DNA from: JABDGV01 sp964577935
GTDB taxonomy: Bacteria > Chlamydiota > Chlamydiia > Chlamydiales > FEN-1388
Reading direction: 5' to 3'
DNA length: 64,000 nt
Assembly (NCBI GenBank): GCA_964577935.1
Contig: CAZOAJ010000012.1
Span: 1 to 64,000, forward strand
Shown: one piece after another, positions 17,591 to 27,411 of the stretch
Layout of the letters: each line of letters opens with the position of its first letter
Numbering within the stretch: position 1 is the stretch's first letter
Notes under the pieces: model-generated
Database searches by the model: none
The model's input: the letters and a program-made list of their open reading frames with translations, nothing else
What the model was told of the DNA's origin: nothing
Translations under genes and position numbers: made by a program

Positions 17591-20377
17591 TTATGCGAAT
17601 TGAAACCCTGTTCCGGCCAAAGCCTCTGACAGAAACATTGTAAGCTTTTCATCAAAGGTCTTTTGATCCGGGTACTCGACTGAAAGCTCAAGAGTAAAAG
17701 AGCAGGTATGCGCTATAGGGAGTTGTTTATCTCCTCGTTTGTAAAGTTCTATAACCAGCTTTTCTGGGCCAAGAGCATTGTTTGAGGTGACAGCGCGTAC
17801 AAATGTACGCAGCTCCTCGATTGATGCTCGCTCGATCCAATTATGGAGATACCCTTTAGTTTTGTTTTCAAGAGCTTTATTCTGCTCCGAGTTCTCCTCC
17901 GGATCTTGCATGGCAATAGAAGGAAGTGGTTTCCAGCAAAAATTGTTTATAATTGCCGTTTTGGATAAAACACCTTCAATTCTATCTTGTATTGCTTGCC
18001 CGTCTTTTTGCTGAAGGGTTATCCAATCGCGTGCATTCAATTTATTTTTGAGTTCTTGAGTAATCAGTCGTATAGCTTGAAATTGTGGGTCTTGTTGAGC
18101 TGCCTGCAGAACTGCTGATCTGAGCTTCTCTCTATTTTCTTTGTTCTTAAAATGTTCAAGTGTTTGCTGACGATCGGAATAGAATTCGTCCGATGTCATA
18201 TCGTATGCAGACATGAGAGCGTTGTCACTCAATCCATCTATATTATTGTTGCTTGTGTCAATTAATGTCGAAAATCCGGCAAAGTCATCGCCCCGGTATT
18301 GAATATATACTGGAACAATATTTACGTCTGAGGTTACGTCAATCTCTCCGAGGGATGGTGTTGCAAGAAGAGCAAGTTTTTTGTAAACATCGGTGTGAAA
18401 AATAGGGCCTATTTTGTAGTTAGAGCCGAGAGAATAGCATACAGCAAAGACTTTGCCAATCGCGCGGTAGCACTGGGCATCTTTCTTCTGCTGCATCTGG
18501 GGATAGTTCTGGGGATTTCTGTCCAGTTTTCCACTTGGTGTGCTGTCATTTGTCGTGGTATCAAAAAGAGATTCCATCAGACGGGAGATAAAATCTCTAC
18601 CTACGCCACCAGCATCAATTCCTTCTGAAAGTCTCCCGTTTATTTGATAGTTTACAAGGGGAAAGGAGTGTTGTGATAGATGTTTGTCTAACTTGAGCAA
18701 CACTTTACGAGGATTGGATGCAAGTTCATTAAGATCAACATATAGGGTGGTAATTCCTGATCGAGACTCTGTATTTTGAGGAAGCGCTGGAATGGTAGAT
18801 AAGGAGCAATTTTCATAATTGAATTCTATACAATTCGGAAGCTCTTGTGGAATAATCCTCAAACTAGTGCAAGAACTACAGTTAAGTGTTTCGCAAATCG
18901 GAAGCTCTTGTGGAAAGGTTGTCAATCTAATGCAAGAGCTACAGTTAAGGCTAACGCAATTCGGAAGTTCTGGAAGTGCAACAAGCTTGCTGCAATTGCT
19001 GCAATTAAGCTCTTCACAGGATGGAAGTGAAGGAAGACTTTCTAAGGATCGATTGTTCTCGGAATGCAGTTTTTTGCAGTTTGACAGTTCTGGAAGTGAA
19101 ACAAGCTTGCTGCAATTGCTGCAATTAAGCTCTTCACATTTCGGAAGAAGAGAAAGTTTTTCCAAAGAGGGATTGTTGTCGCAATCCAGTATTTTGCAAC
19201 TTGGAAGTTCTGGAAGTGCAACAAGCTTGGTGCATTCATCACAGTAAAGTTTTTCACAGGCAGGAAGCAGAGGAAGGCTTTCCAAGGAGGGGTTGTTCTG
19301 GCAATGCAGTGTTTTGCAATTTAAAAGTTCTGGAAGTTGAGCGAGCTTGTTGCAATTGCTACAATTAAGTTCTTCACAGGATGGAAGAAGAGGGAGCTTT
19401 TCTAAAGAAGGATTACTGTGGCAATCCAGTGCTGTGCAGTTTGGAAGTTCTGGAAGTGTAATAAGCTTTGTGCACTCGCTACAATTAAGTGTTTGACAGG
19501 AAGGAAGCGTAGGGAGTTGTATTAAGGAGATGCATTTATGACAATCAAGGAACTTGCAATGTGCAAGATCTGGGAGTGTCTGAATTGTAGAGGAGAAGAC
19601 TTCAACATGCTCCGCTTTTGTTGCTGTTTGTAGCGTTTTTGTAATGATGTCATCACTTACGTTATGAAGGCGTAGATATCGTAGGTGAGGTATGAGCTTC
19701 GATAAGTCATCTTGTGAAAGAAAAGTTTGCAGTTCATTATATGACACCCGCATTAACGAGACATAATTTGCAAATGTAATAAAATTATCTTGGGACAGGG
19801 GGTGATCGATTTGACAAACCTGTTGCCAGAAGTCCGAAGGTTCTAAATGAAGGAGTTGACGATATTGCTTTCCTTGTTCAGGTAAATTCTCAAGAATCGT
19901 TGCTGAATTCCCCAAACCATCTATCATATGCATGAGACCTGTCAATTGATATAAATCATCCATGGGAATAAGGCTGAGGCTTGTTTTATCAAAACATGTG
20001 CCATATTTGTTCAACCAGTCAAAAATTGGTCGAGATTTCATGTATGGTCTGTAGAGGTCTGCCAATTCATCTATACGAGATCGAACTAGTTCTTGATTAA
20101 GTTTCAGCTGATCAGCATCTAGGGCATCTTTGGATGAAAGGGTTCGGAGAACAACGTATGTGATTTTAGGATGTGCTGTTATTCTTCCAATCAGATGTTT
20201 TCTAAGTTCAGTTTTTGATATATCAACCTCGCTTAATATGTCCAAAACTAGTTTTTGCTGTTCCTTCGGGAGAGGGGAAGCTCCTTCATTCGATTGGATG
20301 CCCCTATGGATCGTTTCTGAAACATCAAGCAGTTTTTGATATACATCGATGCGGACTTGAGAATTATGAACTGTCAT
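17591..20377 (-). CDS. Leucine-rich-repeat HECT-type E3 ubiquitin ligase, candidate effector
   Basis: HECT ligases take ubiquitin from an E2 onto a catalytic Cys and pass it to a substrate. Start ATG 20377 has AGGA six to seven bases upstream and gives 928 residues. Residues 1-265 are helical and unassigned. About 270-525 holds 20-residue LPX-type leucine-rich repeats (LPELPxCxxLxCxxC), rich in Cys. About 545-928 is a genuine HECT domain: GIDAGGVGRDFISRLMESL early, and AHTC near the end with the catalytic Cys at residue 892, 37 from the C-terminus as in eukaryotic HECTs. No signal peptide; likely a type III effector. The layout parallels IpaH/SspH ligases but with HECT instead of the NEL domain. 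Confidence 0.9.
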   Translation of the reverse strand: MTVHNSQVRIDVYQKLLDVSETIHRGIQSNEGASPLPKEQQKLVLDILSEVDISKTELRKHLIGRITAHPKITYVVLRTLSSKDALDADQLKLNQELVRSRIDELADLYRPYMKSRPIFDWLNKYGTCFDKTSLSLIPMDDLYQLTGLMHMIDGLGNSATILENLPEQGKQYRQLLHLEPSDFWQQVCQIDHPLSQDNFITFANYVSLMRVSYNELQTFLSQDDLSKLIPHLRYLRLHNVSDDIITKTLQTATKAEHVEVFSSTIQTLPDLAHCKFLDCHKCISLIQLPTLPSCQTLNCSECTKLITLPELPNCTALDCHSNPSLEKLPLLPSCEELNCSNCNKLAQLPELLNCKTLHCQNNPSLESLPLLPACEKLYCDECTKLVALPELPSCKILDCDNNPSLEKLSLLPKCEELNCSNCSKLVSLPELSNCKKLHSENNRSLESLPSLPSCEELNCSNCSKLVALPELPNCVSLNCSSCIRLTTFPQELPICETLNCSSCTSLRIIPQELPNCIEFNYENCSLSTIPALPQNTESRSGITTLYVDLNELASNPRKVLLKLDKHLSQHSFPLVNYQINGRLSEGIDAGGVGRDFISRLMESLFDTTTNDSTPSGKLDRNPQNYPQMQQKKDAQCYRAIGKVFAVCYSLGSNYKIGPIFHTDVYKKLALLATPSLGEIDVTSDVNIVPVYIQYRGDDFAGFSTLIDTSNNNIDGLSDNALMSAYDMTSDEFYSDRQQTLEHFKNKENREKLRSAVLQAAQQDPQFQAIRLITQELKNKLNARDWITLQQKDGQAIQDRIEGVLSKTAIINNFCWKPLPSIAMQDPEENSEQNKALENKTKGYLHNWIERASIEELRTFVRAVTSNNALGPEKLVIELYKRGDKQLPIAHTCSFTLELSVEYPDQKTFDEKLTMFLSEALAGTGFQFA
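18820..19540 (-). repeat. 120-bp tandem repeats encoding paired LRRs
   Basis: The phrase ttctggaagtg(c/a)aacaagcttg recurs with 120-bp spacing (near 18964, 19084, 19204, with diverged copies near 19324 and 19444), each unit coding two 20-residue LRRs. The near identity of some units suggests recent expansion or gene conversion. Confidence 0.8.
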
Positions 20378-20494
20378 TTGTGTCCTATAATTAATATTTG
20401 TTTTTAATAAAAAGCTAATTATACAAAACAACTTTGTTTTTATGTAGTTTTTATTTGTATTCGATTTTATAGAAATGTTTTTTACTGCCGATTA

Positions 20495-20530
20495 CAAAAC
20501 ATCATGAAATGTGGATTCCATGATGTTTTG
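20495..20530 (-). terminator. 3' hairpin of the second HECT gene
   Basis: Perfect 12-bp stem caaaacatcatg/catgatgttttg around aaatgtggattc, 17 bases past the stop on the minus strand. Homologous to 17539-17573. Confidence 0.6.
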
Positions 20531-20547
20531 CTTAGATAGGTATTAGC

Positions 20548-22782
20548 TTAACCAATTTGAAAACCGCTTCCAGCCATGCCTTCTGTAAGAAGTAAGTTGA
20601 TCTTCTTGTCAAAGGTCTCCTGATCAACATACTCTGCTGAAAGCTCCAGTGTGAAAAAGCAGGTATGTGCAACAGGAATAAATTCTGGCCCTCGGTTGTA
20701 GATTTCTATCTTCAACGGATTTGGACCAAGAGTGTTATTTGAAGTCACGGCGCGTACAAATTTGCGTAGATCATCCGGTGATGCTCGTTCAATCCAGTTT
20801 TTCAGAAAGCGTTTCGTTTTTGCTTTGAGTTGTAGATCCAAAGAGGTATGAGAAGCAGTTTCTTCCCAATGTAATTTGCTCAGGAGTATCTCTTTTGACA
20901 ACACGCCTTCAATTCTCTCTTGCATCTTTTTGGGTCCCTCCTGATGGAGTAGCTTCCAGCTTTCTGCATCTATTTTATCCTTTGTTTCTTGAGCAATCAG
21001 GCGTATGGCCTGAAATTGGGGGTCTATTAGGGCAGCCTCGATAACTTCTTTTGCTAGGAGTTTTCTGCTGTCTTGCTTCTTAAAGTATCCACGTGCTTCC
21101 TCAGCATCTCCACCCATACCAATAAAGGTATAGGCAGCAATAAGGACTCCGTCCTCGACGTCTTGTATGTTGTCGTCTTTCCCGTCTATCAACTTCAAAA
21201 AGCCAGCAAAATTCCTGTAATGAAGATACGTTGGAACGATGTTCTTATCTGATGCAATATCCAGCGTCGCAAGAGAGGGGTCCGCGAGAAGAGCGATTTT
21301 TTGGTACACCCCTGCAGAAAAAAGAGTCCCTGTTTTGAAGTAGGAAACCTGCGGATAGCATAGGACAAAAATTCTCCCAATTGTTCGATAGCAATCGATA
21401 TCTTCCTTCTCATTCGACTGTTTCAACTGTGGGAACTTCTCATTATCCATTACAAGTTTTCCGCTCATTGAGCTCTCTGCAAACAGAGACTCCATAAGGC
21501 GCGAAATAAAATCTCGCCGTACACCGCCAATATCGACTGCTTCGGAGAGTTCTCCTTTTAGTCGGTAATATATGTTCGGAAATGGTTTGTTTTGTAACAG
21601 GTGGCTTCCCAGTTCGAGGAGCAGTTTACGTGGATTAGAGGTAAGTTCATCGAGATCAACTTCTAGTTTGGTAAACTGCAGATGTTGGGAATTTCCTGTA
21701 TATACCTCTGCATTCCAAGGAAGCTCCGGCATTCTATCAGATAATGAAGGACAGTTTTCACAGTTAATCATTTGACAGGCGGGCAAGGCTTGGGGGAGTT
21801 CTTGCAAAGCGGAGCAATCAGTGCAGTAAAGCGTTTGGCACAAAGGGAGCTCTGGAAGCGTCTTCAGAGCGGAGCAATAAGAGCAGTCAAGCGTTTGGCA
21901 CAAAGGAAGCTCTGGAAGCATCTTCAAAGAGGGGCAAAAAGCGCAGCAAAGCTTTTTGCACAAAGGAAGGTCTGGTAGTGTTGTGATTGAGGGGGATGAT
22001 ATTTTTACATATTGCAACCTTGTCGCGTTTGTTAATGTGCTTGTTATGACTTCATCGTTTACACCTTCAAAATCGCCAAATCGCAAATGAGGCAACAGTC
22101 GGGACAAATCATCAGGGCATAGAAGAGTTTGAATCTCACTAAAAGCTATTTGTTTTGAGGAAATATAATGCGCAAGTGCGATAAAACGATCCTCCGAAGG
22201 ATTCGGGTACGTCGTGCAGATTTCCTTCCAAAAATCTAAAAGACCTAATTGAAGAGCTTCGTAATATCTTTTGCCTTGTTCGGGTAAAGCTTCAATTTTT
22301 GTTTGGTGCCTTGGAAGGTTTAAGCTTGCTATCTGATAAAGCAGAGAAATCAGCTGGTATAAATCATCTCTACTTAAGCGATTCAAGAGTTTGTTTGTCA
22401 AAAAGAGCGGCGTATTTAGTCCACCAATTTCGTATTAATTGGTCTTTATCTAAAGGATCCTCTGTTATGGCAAGATATTGCAGTGAATCTAGACGCGATC
22501 GAATCAGCTCTTGATCAAAGGCTACGTAATCGTCTTGTATCTTCTCCCTCAAAGCAATAGCGAGGTGCACGACTTGTGTGATTTTTGGGTCAGCTTCTAT
22601 TTTCTGAACAAGATTTTTTCTGAGTTCTGCCGTTGATAGATCTACCTCTTTTAATATCTCGAAAATGAGTTTTTGTTGATCTTTGGAAAGAGAAGAAGGT
22701 TCTTCGTTGCCTTGGTTGCTGTAGACTATTGTGGAAGCATTTCATACACCTGATTGTTTGCTTCGGAAAATTCTATTTTCAT
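20548..22782 (-). pseudogene. Second LRR-HECT ubiquitin ligase gene, disrupted by two frameshifts
   Basis: Paralogue of the upstream-lying HECT gene. The last 617 codons (from about 22401) are open, with four LPX repeats of 60 bp (about 21720-21970) and a HECT domain keeping GGVRRDFISRLMESL and AHTC (Cys codon 20659-20661). The N-terminal part is in three frames. An ATG at 22782 opens MKIEFSEANNQVYEMLP and stops at 22726. A second frame carries DQQKLIFEILKEVDLS and AELRKNLVQKIEADPKI, matching the paralogue, and stops at 22370. The third continues SRDDLYQL. First and third segments are in the same frame, so the two indels compensate. A TTG or GTG restart could still yield an LRR-HECT protein. 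Sequencing error is possible. Confidence 0.75.
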
Positions 22783-22792
22783 TAGCGGTGCT

Positions 22793-23635
22793 TTATTTTC
22801 TTAAGGATCCAGTCCATCCCATTTTAGATCGAAGTGTTGAAAAGAAGTCAGTCCCCTCCAGTCGAACCATATTGAATTTCTGCTGGCTTAAAGATATGGA
22901 GAAGATATCCTCAGGACTTAAAATTGGTCCCACGATTCCATCATAAATTACTTCTGACCGTGCTCCGCGAGTCGTGCATGCAATCTCGATTTTTTGTTTT
23001 GGCATCACAACAACCGGTTTTGAAGAGATGGCATGAGAGCAAATAGGTGTGATTACAAGAGCATTGATATCGGGATCGAGAATTGGCCCCCCAGCTGCCA
23101 TCGAATAGGCTGTAGATCCTAAAGGTGTTGAAATGATGACTCCATCACCTGAGAAGGTGTTAAAATATCGACCATCCAGTGTGATTGATATATCAACGAT
23201 GAAAGGAGAGCTTGCCCTGTGGATGGTGAACTCATTGACAGCTGTCATGACGCCATTGCGTAAGACGCCTTCAAGGACAAGTCGGGGTTCAACCCGAAAT
23301 CGACCCTCAAGGAGCTTTTCAAGCGATTCAAAGCATGAAGAAAGAGGAATATCGGCTAAAAAACCAAGGCTTCCAATATTTATTCCAATAAGCGGGACAG
23401 TGCTTGTAGGAAAGCGTCTGTGGAAGCGTAAAATGGTTCCATCACCGCCTAAGGAGAGTATGCAGTAGAGACTTGGTAGATCTTGATTTCTTAACTCTGG
23501 CAAGAGTAATTCTTTTGCTAGGCTTTGCTCAGCAATGACTTGAGCTCCTCGCGTGGTTAAAAATGAAACAATACCCCTTGCGTGTTCGAGGGTATCTGGT
23601 TCTAAGTTCTTAGTGAAAAGTCCGAAGGTTTTCAT
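22793..23635 (-). CDS. nadK: NAD kinase
   Basis: Phosphorylates NAD to NADP. The 280-residue protein has the ATP-binding LSLGGDGTILRF near residue 62 and the substrate-binding GDGVIISTPLGSTAYSMAAGG near 163-183. Its start overlaps the end of xseB by four bases, so xseA-xseB-nadK form a minus-strand operon. Confidence 0.96.
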   Translation of the reverse strand: MKTFGLFTKNLEPDTLEHARGIVSFLTTRGAQVIAEQSLAKELLLPELRNQDLPSLYCILSLGGDGTILRFHRRFPTSTVPLIGINIGSLGFLADIPLSSCFESLEKLLEGRFRVEPRLVLEGVLRNGVMTAVNEFTIHRASSPFIVDISITLDGRYFNTFSGDGVIISTPLGSTAYSMAAGGPILDPDINALVITPICSHAISSKPVVVMPKQKIEIACTTRGARSEVIYDGIVGPILSPEDIFSISLSQQKFNMVRLEGTDFFSTLRSKMGWTGSLRK

Positions 23636-23910
23636 AATGAAAGGGGAGCCGTTTGTGGTTTTCCATCAGGGCCAATTGAAAGCTCTTGAGATCTATTTTT
23701 CAAGAGGATTTCGATGCGATTTTCAGCTTGAGTGAGCTTTTTGTGGCATGATATAATTAGCTGATTTGCCTCTTCAAAAAGGCGTACAGAGTCCTCAAGG
23801 CTTGTCTCTTGTGCATTCATTCGCTCTAAAATCTCTTCTAAGCGCTTAAACGATGCTTCAAACGTCTCTTGAGAGTCTTGCTGAAACTTTATATCGGTTG
23901 ATTTTGTCAT
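23632..23910 (-). CDS. xseB: Exodeoxyribonuclease VII small subunit
   Basis: A 92-residue small subunit with the family core FEASFKRLEEILERMNAQET and SLEDSVRLFEEANQLI, predicted as a helical hairpin. The C-terminal 20 or so residues are variable. It follows xseA by 17 bases and overlaps nadK by four. Confidence 0.94.
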   Translation of the reverse strand: MTKSTDIKFQQDSQETFEASFKRLEEILERMNAQETSLEDSVRLFEEANQLIISCHKKLTQAENRIEILLKNRSQELSIGPDGKPQTAPLSL

Positions 23911-23927
23911 ACATTTAATTCCTTAAA

Positions 23928-25406
23928 TCACTTGAGATCTATATTTATGACTTCGGCAAGAACGTTGCCATCTTGTAATATAACTTCGATTTGTTCTCCC
24001 ACACGAAGCGCTGAGGCCGATGATACTACGCTCTTTTCTTCCTTTCGACGGACAACTGCATATCCGCGTTTGAGGATATGATAGGGGTTTAATGCTTCGA
24101 GCTGAAGCTCCTTGCTTCTGATTTCTTCTCGATAATGTGCGAAATTTCTTGTTTTGAGATCGTCAAAGGTAGAAAAGCTTCTTTCGATATTGAGCTGACC
24201 CTTCTTCCTAATCAAGCACGATTGGATTGATCTGTCGAGCTGGGCATTGAGATACAAAAATGCTTTTGCTTTCTCTCGAGTTATCTGACCTGATCGAGTT
24301 TTAATTGATTGAGCAAGCTTTATGAGATGTTCACGGTGTCGATTAAGCTTGGATATCGGAGACAGTGATTGTATGTACTTCGATATCGATTCAATTTGGT
24401 TTTTTTTCCCTAGAAGTCGTTTGTGAAAAGATGATTTCAGTGCCTCTTCTAAATCATCTAGTGTCTGTGCTTTATTTTGAATAATTTGAGGAATGCTTTG
24501 TAAAATTTTCAGTTTCGAGATCTTGTTGAATTGATATCGTAGCCTCTCAAGTCTTGATACCTGGGTTTTTAGGATGCTTGTAAAAAGTAGGTTGAATTTT
24601 TCTGAAAGATCAATTTTTTCATGGCTTACAAGTTCTGCTGCAGCGGAGGGTGTTGGAGCTCGCACATCGGCGACCAAGTCTGCAATAGTATAATCTGTTT
24701 CATGGCCGACGGCTGAGATAATAGGAATTGTTGATTCGACAATTGCTCGTGCGATTTCTTCATCATTAAATGCTGCAAGATCTTCAGCACTGCCGCCACC
24801 TCGGCACACAATAATGACATCCGAAAGTTTGTGTCGTGAGCACTCACGGATAGCCTGTGCTATTTCTGCAGAGGCTTTATCTCCTTGAACTCGAACTGGG
24901 TTTACAATAAGTTGAAAGCCTGCCATCCGTCTTGAAAGAACATGATAGATATCGCGAAGGACAGCACCTGTAGGGCTCGTTACGACAGCAATCTTTTGAA
25001 TTGTTTTTGGAAGTGGTTTTTTTCTTTCAGGTTTGCTCCATCCAAGAGCTTCTATCTTTTTCTTAAGCTCTTGCAATTTGATCAGCTGCTCGCCAAGTCC
25101 AGCGTAGGAAACAGATCTGACAACTACTTGGTAGTTGCCTCTTTGAGGATACACATTCAGATCTCCGCGGACAATGATCGTATCACCATTTTTCAGAGGG
25201 AGGGGTAATTTTATCACATCTGACCGAAACATAACTGCTGACAACTGTGCATCTTCATCTATAAGAGAAAAGTAGAGATGTCCTGATGATTGCAATTTGC
25301 AATTTGAAACCTCGCCTTTAACCCAAATATTTGGGAAAAGACGTTCCAGCTGCGTTTTTATTGCCCAGGTGATTTGGCGTACCGTCAATACAATAGGAGT
25401 ATCCAT
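23928..25406 (-). CDS. xseA: Exodeoxyribonuclease VII large subunit
   Basis: Processive single-strand DNA exonuclease subunit. An N-terminal OB fold (LTVRQITWAIKTQLE, WVKGEVSNCK) is followed by the catalytic domain with VVTSPTGAVLRDI, VIIVCRGGGSAEDLAAFND and SAVGHETDYTIADLVAD, then a long coiled coil and a short C-terminal segment (LKRGYAVVRR). ATG 25406 is preferred over TTG 25433 because it has AAGG close upstream; it gives 492 residues. First gene of xseA-xseB-nadK, divergent from tpiA. Confidence 0.95.
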   Translation of the reverse strand: MDTPIVLTVRQITWAIKTQLERLFPNIWVKGEVSNCKLQSSGHLYFSLIDEDAQLSAVMFRSDVIKLPLPLKNGDTIIVRGDLNVYPQRGNYQVVVRSVSYAGLGEQLIKLQELKKKIEALGWSKPERKKPLPKTIQKIAVVTSPTGAVLRDIYHVLSRRMAGFQLIVNPVRVQGDKASAEIAQAIRECSRHKLSDVIIVCRGGGSAEDLAAFNDEEIARAIVESTIPIISAVGHETDYTIADLVADVRAPTPSAAAELVSHEKIDLSEKFNLLFTSILKTQVSRLERLRYQFNKISKLKILQSIPQIIQNKAQTLDDLEEALKSSFHKRLLGKKNQIESISKYIQSLSPISKLNRHREHLIKLAQSIKTRSGQITREKAKAFLYLNAQLDRSIQSCLIRKKGQLNIERSFSTFDDLKTRNFAHYREEIRSKELQLEALNPYHILKRGYAVVRRKEEKSVVSSASALRVGEQIEVILQDGNVLAEVINIDLK

Positions 25407-25497
25407 TTCACCTTTTTCTGTTTGAAGAGACAAGCGTATTGCCTTTTTGCCTGTAAGAGAGATATACCATATCTTAATTTAGTTTAGGTACAAGAAC

Positions 25498-26262
25498 GTG
25501 AGCATAGAATCTTCCTATACAGTCATTGGGAATTGGAAAATGAACAAAACGATTTCTGATTCCACTGCCTTTTTAGAGGAATTAGCTCTTCATCTCCCTG
25601 AAAATGGAGCAACCGTTGGGCTCGCGGTTCCTTATACTCTTATTAAAACAGCTATTGATCAGTGTAGAGGAAGTCCAAAACTTGCCTCTGTTTTAATAGG
25701 CGCACAGAATATGAATGACGCTTCAAAAGGAGCATTTACAGGCGAGATTGCTGCACAAATGCTTATAGATGTTGGTGCTCAGTTTGTGCTTCTTGGCCAC
25801 TCTGAACGGCGTAAATATTTTGGTGAAACAGATAGCTTTATCAATTCAAAGGTGCTCAAAGCAGCAAACGATCAATTTCCTTTCATTCTCTGTATTGGAG
25901 AAACCCTTGATGAACGGGAAGCTTCCAAAACAAAAGAGGTTCTCGCTTTGCAGCTTAAAAATGCTTTAGAAGGTATCTCGGAAGAAGGAAAGGTTTTAGT
26001 GACAATAGCGTATGAGCCTGTATGGGCGATTGGAACAGGTGTTACACCAACGCTTGAAGAGATTGAAGAGACATGCCTTTTTATTCACGAAGAATTGGAT
26101 AAACTCGGTATTAAGAGACAAGTTCTCTACGGAGGTTCAGTATCTTCCAAGAATGTAGCACAGCTATCAACGCTTCCATCTATTAATGGCTTTTTAGTTG
26201 GTGGAGCATCGCTCGAGCCCCAAGAGTTTATCAAAATCATTGGAGCAAAAAAGAGCCAGTAA
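25498..26262 (+). CDS. tpiA: Triosephosphate isomerase
   Basis: Glycolytic enzyme interconverting DHAP and GAP. The GTG start at 25498 has AGG nine bases upstream. The 254 residues include GNWKMNKT (catalytic Lys), LGHSERRKYFGE (catalytic His), AYEPVWAIGTG (catalytic Glu) and YGGSVSSKN (phosphate loop). Proximity to xseA is chlamydial. Confidence 0.97.
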   Translation: MSIESSYTVIGNWKMNKTISDSTAFLEELALHLPENGATVGLAVPYTLIKTAIDQCRGSPKLASVLIGAQNMNDASKGAFTGEIAAQMLIDVGAQFVLLGHSERRKYFGETDSFINSKVLKAANDQFPFILCIGETLDEREASKTKEVLALQLKNALEGISEEGKVLVTIAYEPVWAIGTGVTPTLEEIEETCLFIHEELDKLGIKRQVLYGGSVSSKNVAQLSTLPSINGFLVGGASLEPQEFIKIIGAKKSQ

Positions 26263-26317
26263 AGGATACTCTGTGTAACTTGAGTACTAAATTATCAAAG
26301 CAAGTTGAGGCTTTCAA

Positions 26318-26620
26318 ATGACCTTGATCTATTCAGCATTTCTTTTTTTGTTGCTTCTCTTATGTCCGATTCTGTGCTTCACGGTCTTGATTCAGGAAGC
26401 TAAGTCTTTGGGCTTAGGAGCATCTTTTGGCGGAGATAGCGGCGATTCTCTTTTCGGGACATCCACACCAGAAATTTTGAAGAGAACGACGGCTTGGATG
26501 GGTGGTCTTTTTATGCTTTTATGTGTTCTTCTTTCATTCTGGACCTCTTCGTTAAGCCGAGCAAAAATGCTGAGTGCTGAGCAAGAGATTATCCGCCAGG
26601 AAAGTGCTTTAAAGCAGTAA
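26318..26620 (+). CDS. secG: Protein translocase subunit SecG
   Basis: A 100-residue protein with two membrane segments (about 3-22 and 56-76). The loop between them carries LGASFGGDSGDSLFGT, typical of SecG. It supports the SecYEG channel. It follows tpiA by 55 bases, a pairing found in many bacteria. Confidence 0.92.
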   Translation: MTLIYSAFLFLLLLLCPILCFTVLIQEAKSLGLGASFGGDSGDSLFGTSTPEILKRTTAWMGGLFMLLCVLLSFWTSSLSRAKMLSAEQEIIRQESALKQ

Positions 26621-26706
26621 TGAGGGCTGTTTTTTGGATGCGCTCGTAGAAAGTCCAAAGTTCAGGGTTTTCTACGAGCTTCTCTTTTCTGCAAAGCTTG
26701 TAACGG

Positions 26707-27252
26707 CTATGAAAACTGTTTGTTAAATTCTTTGTATTGATCTTTCATTTTTTTCAAATATGGCTCAGCTTTTTGTCGCTCTCGAGGAGTTGTTCTATCA
26801 ATGCTTAAAACGCCATTGATGTGGTCGTTTTCATGGCAGAAGACTCGAGCAGCCCAGCCTGAAAGAGTAGTGTTAATAATCAAGCCATTCTCATCTTGAT
26901 ACTCTACAACGATGGAATAGGGTCTAGGTACCGGTACATAAATTTTTGGAAGAGAAAAGCATCCCTCTTCATGTATCCAGCTTTCTTCAGAATGAGAGCA
27001 AATTTTTGGATTAATGAAGACTTTGATGTTTGGGATGTTATTCTTATAGTCATCTTCATTTACAGGAACATTCGTGATAAAGAGTGCAAGACTCTTTCCA
27101 ATCTGAGGCGCTGCAAGTCCTAAGCCGTTTTTTGCGAGTAGGGTTTCTTTCATATTGCCAATAAGTTCCCCAATCGAGTTATCGATAGTATCGATGAGCT
27201 GAGCTTTTTTTCGAAGAATTGGATGTCCGTAGATGACTATTGGTAGTTGCAT
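26707..27252 (-). CDS. def: Peptide deformylase
   Basis: Removes the formyl group from nascent proteins. All three family motifs are present in 181 residues: GLGLAAPQIGKS near 44, EEGCFSLP (metal-binding Cys) near 95 and HENDHINGV (metal-binding His pair with catalytic Glu) near 137. EGCFS replaces the more usual EGCLS. Confidence 0.96.
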   Translation of the reverse strand: MQLPIVIYGHPILRKKAQLIDTIDNSIGELIGNMKETLLAKNGLGLAAPQIGKSLALFITNVPVNEDDYKNNIPNIKVFINPKICSHSEESWIHEEGCFSLPKIYVPVPRPYSIVVEYQDENGLIINTTLSGWAARVFCHENDHINGVLSIDRTTPRERQKAEPYLKKMKDQYKEFNKQFS

Positions 27253-27300
27253 AAGTGGAATGCGTTTATATAAATAGTTTTATTCAATCTGATTTGCTGT

Positions 27301-27329
27301 CCGATGTGTACAGTTCATATACACATCGG
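27301..27329 (-). terminator. Hairpin between the GT28 gene and def
   Basis: Perfect 10-bp stem ccgatgtgta/tacacatcgg with a 9-base loop, 83 bases past the stop of the upstream minus-strand gene. No strong T-tract. Confidence 0.45.
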
Positions 27330-27411
27330 CGTATTCAAAAAAATAGAAGCACCGGCGACTTTGCAAGGAACTTTGCAAGAAACTTTGTAACAATTTAGGT
27401 TGCACGGTCCC

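Noticed and set aside
18820..19540. Regular repeats as CRISPR or mobile element
   Set aside because: They encode LRRs inside one long gene.
20548..22782. Programmed ribosomal frameshifting in the second HECT gene
   Set aside because: Two shifts in opposite directions would be needed and no slippery heptamer or following structure is visible; decay or sequencing error is simpler.
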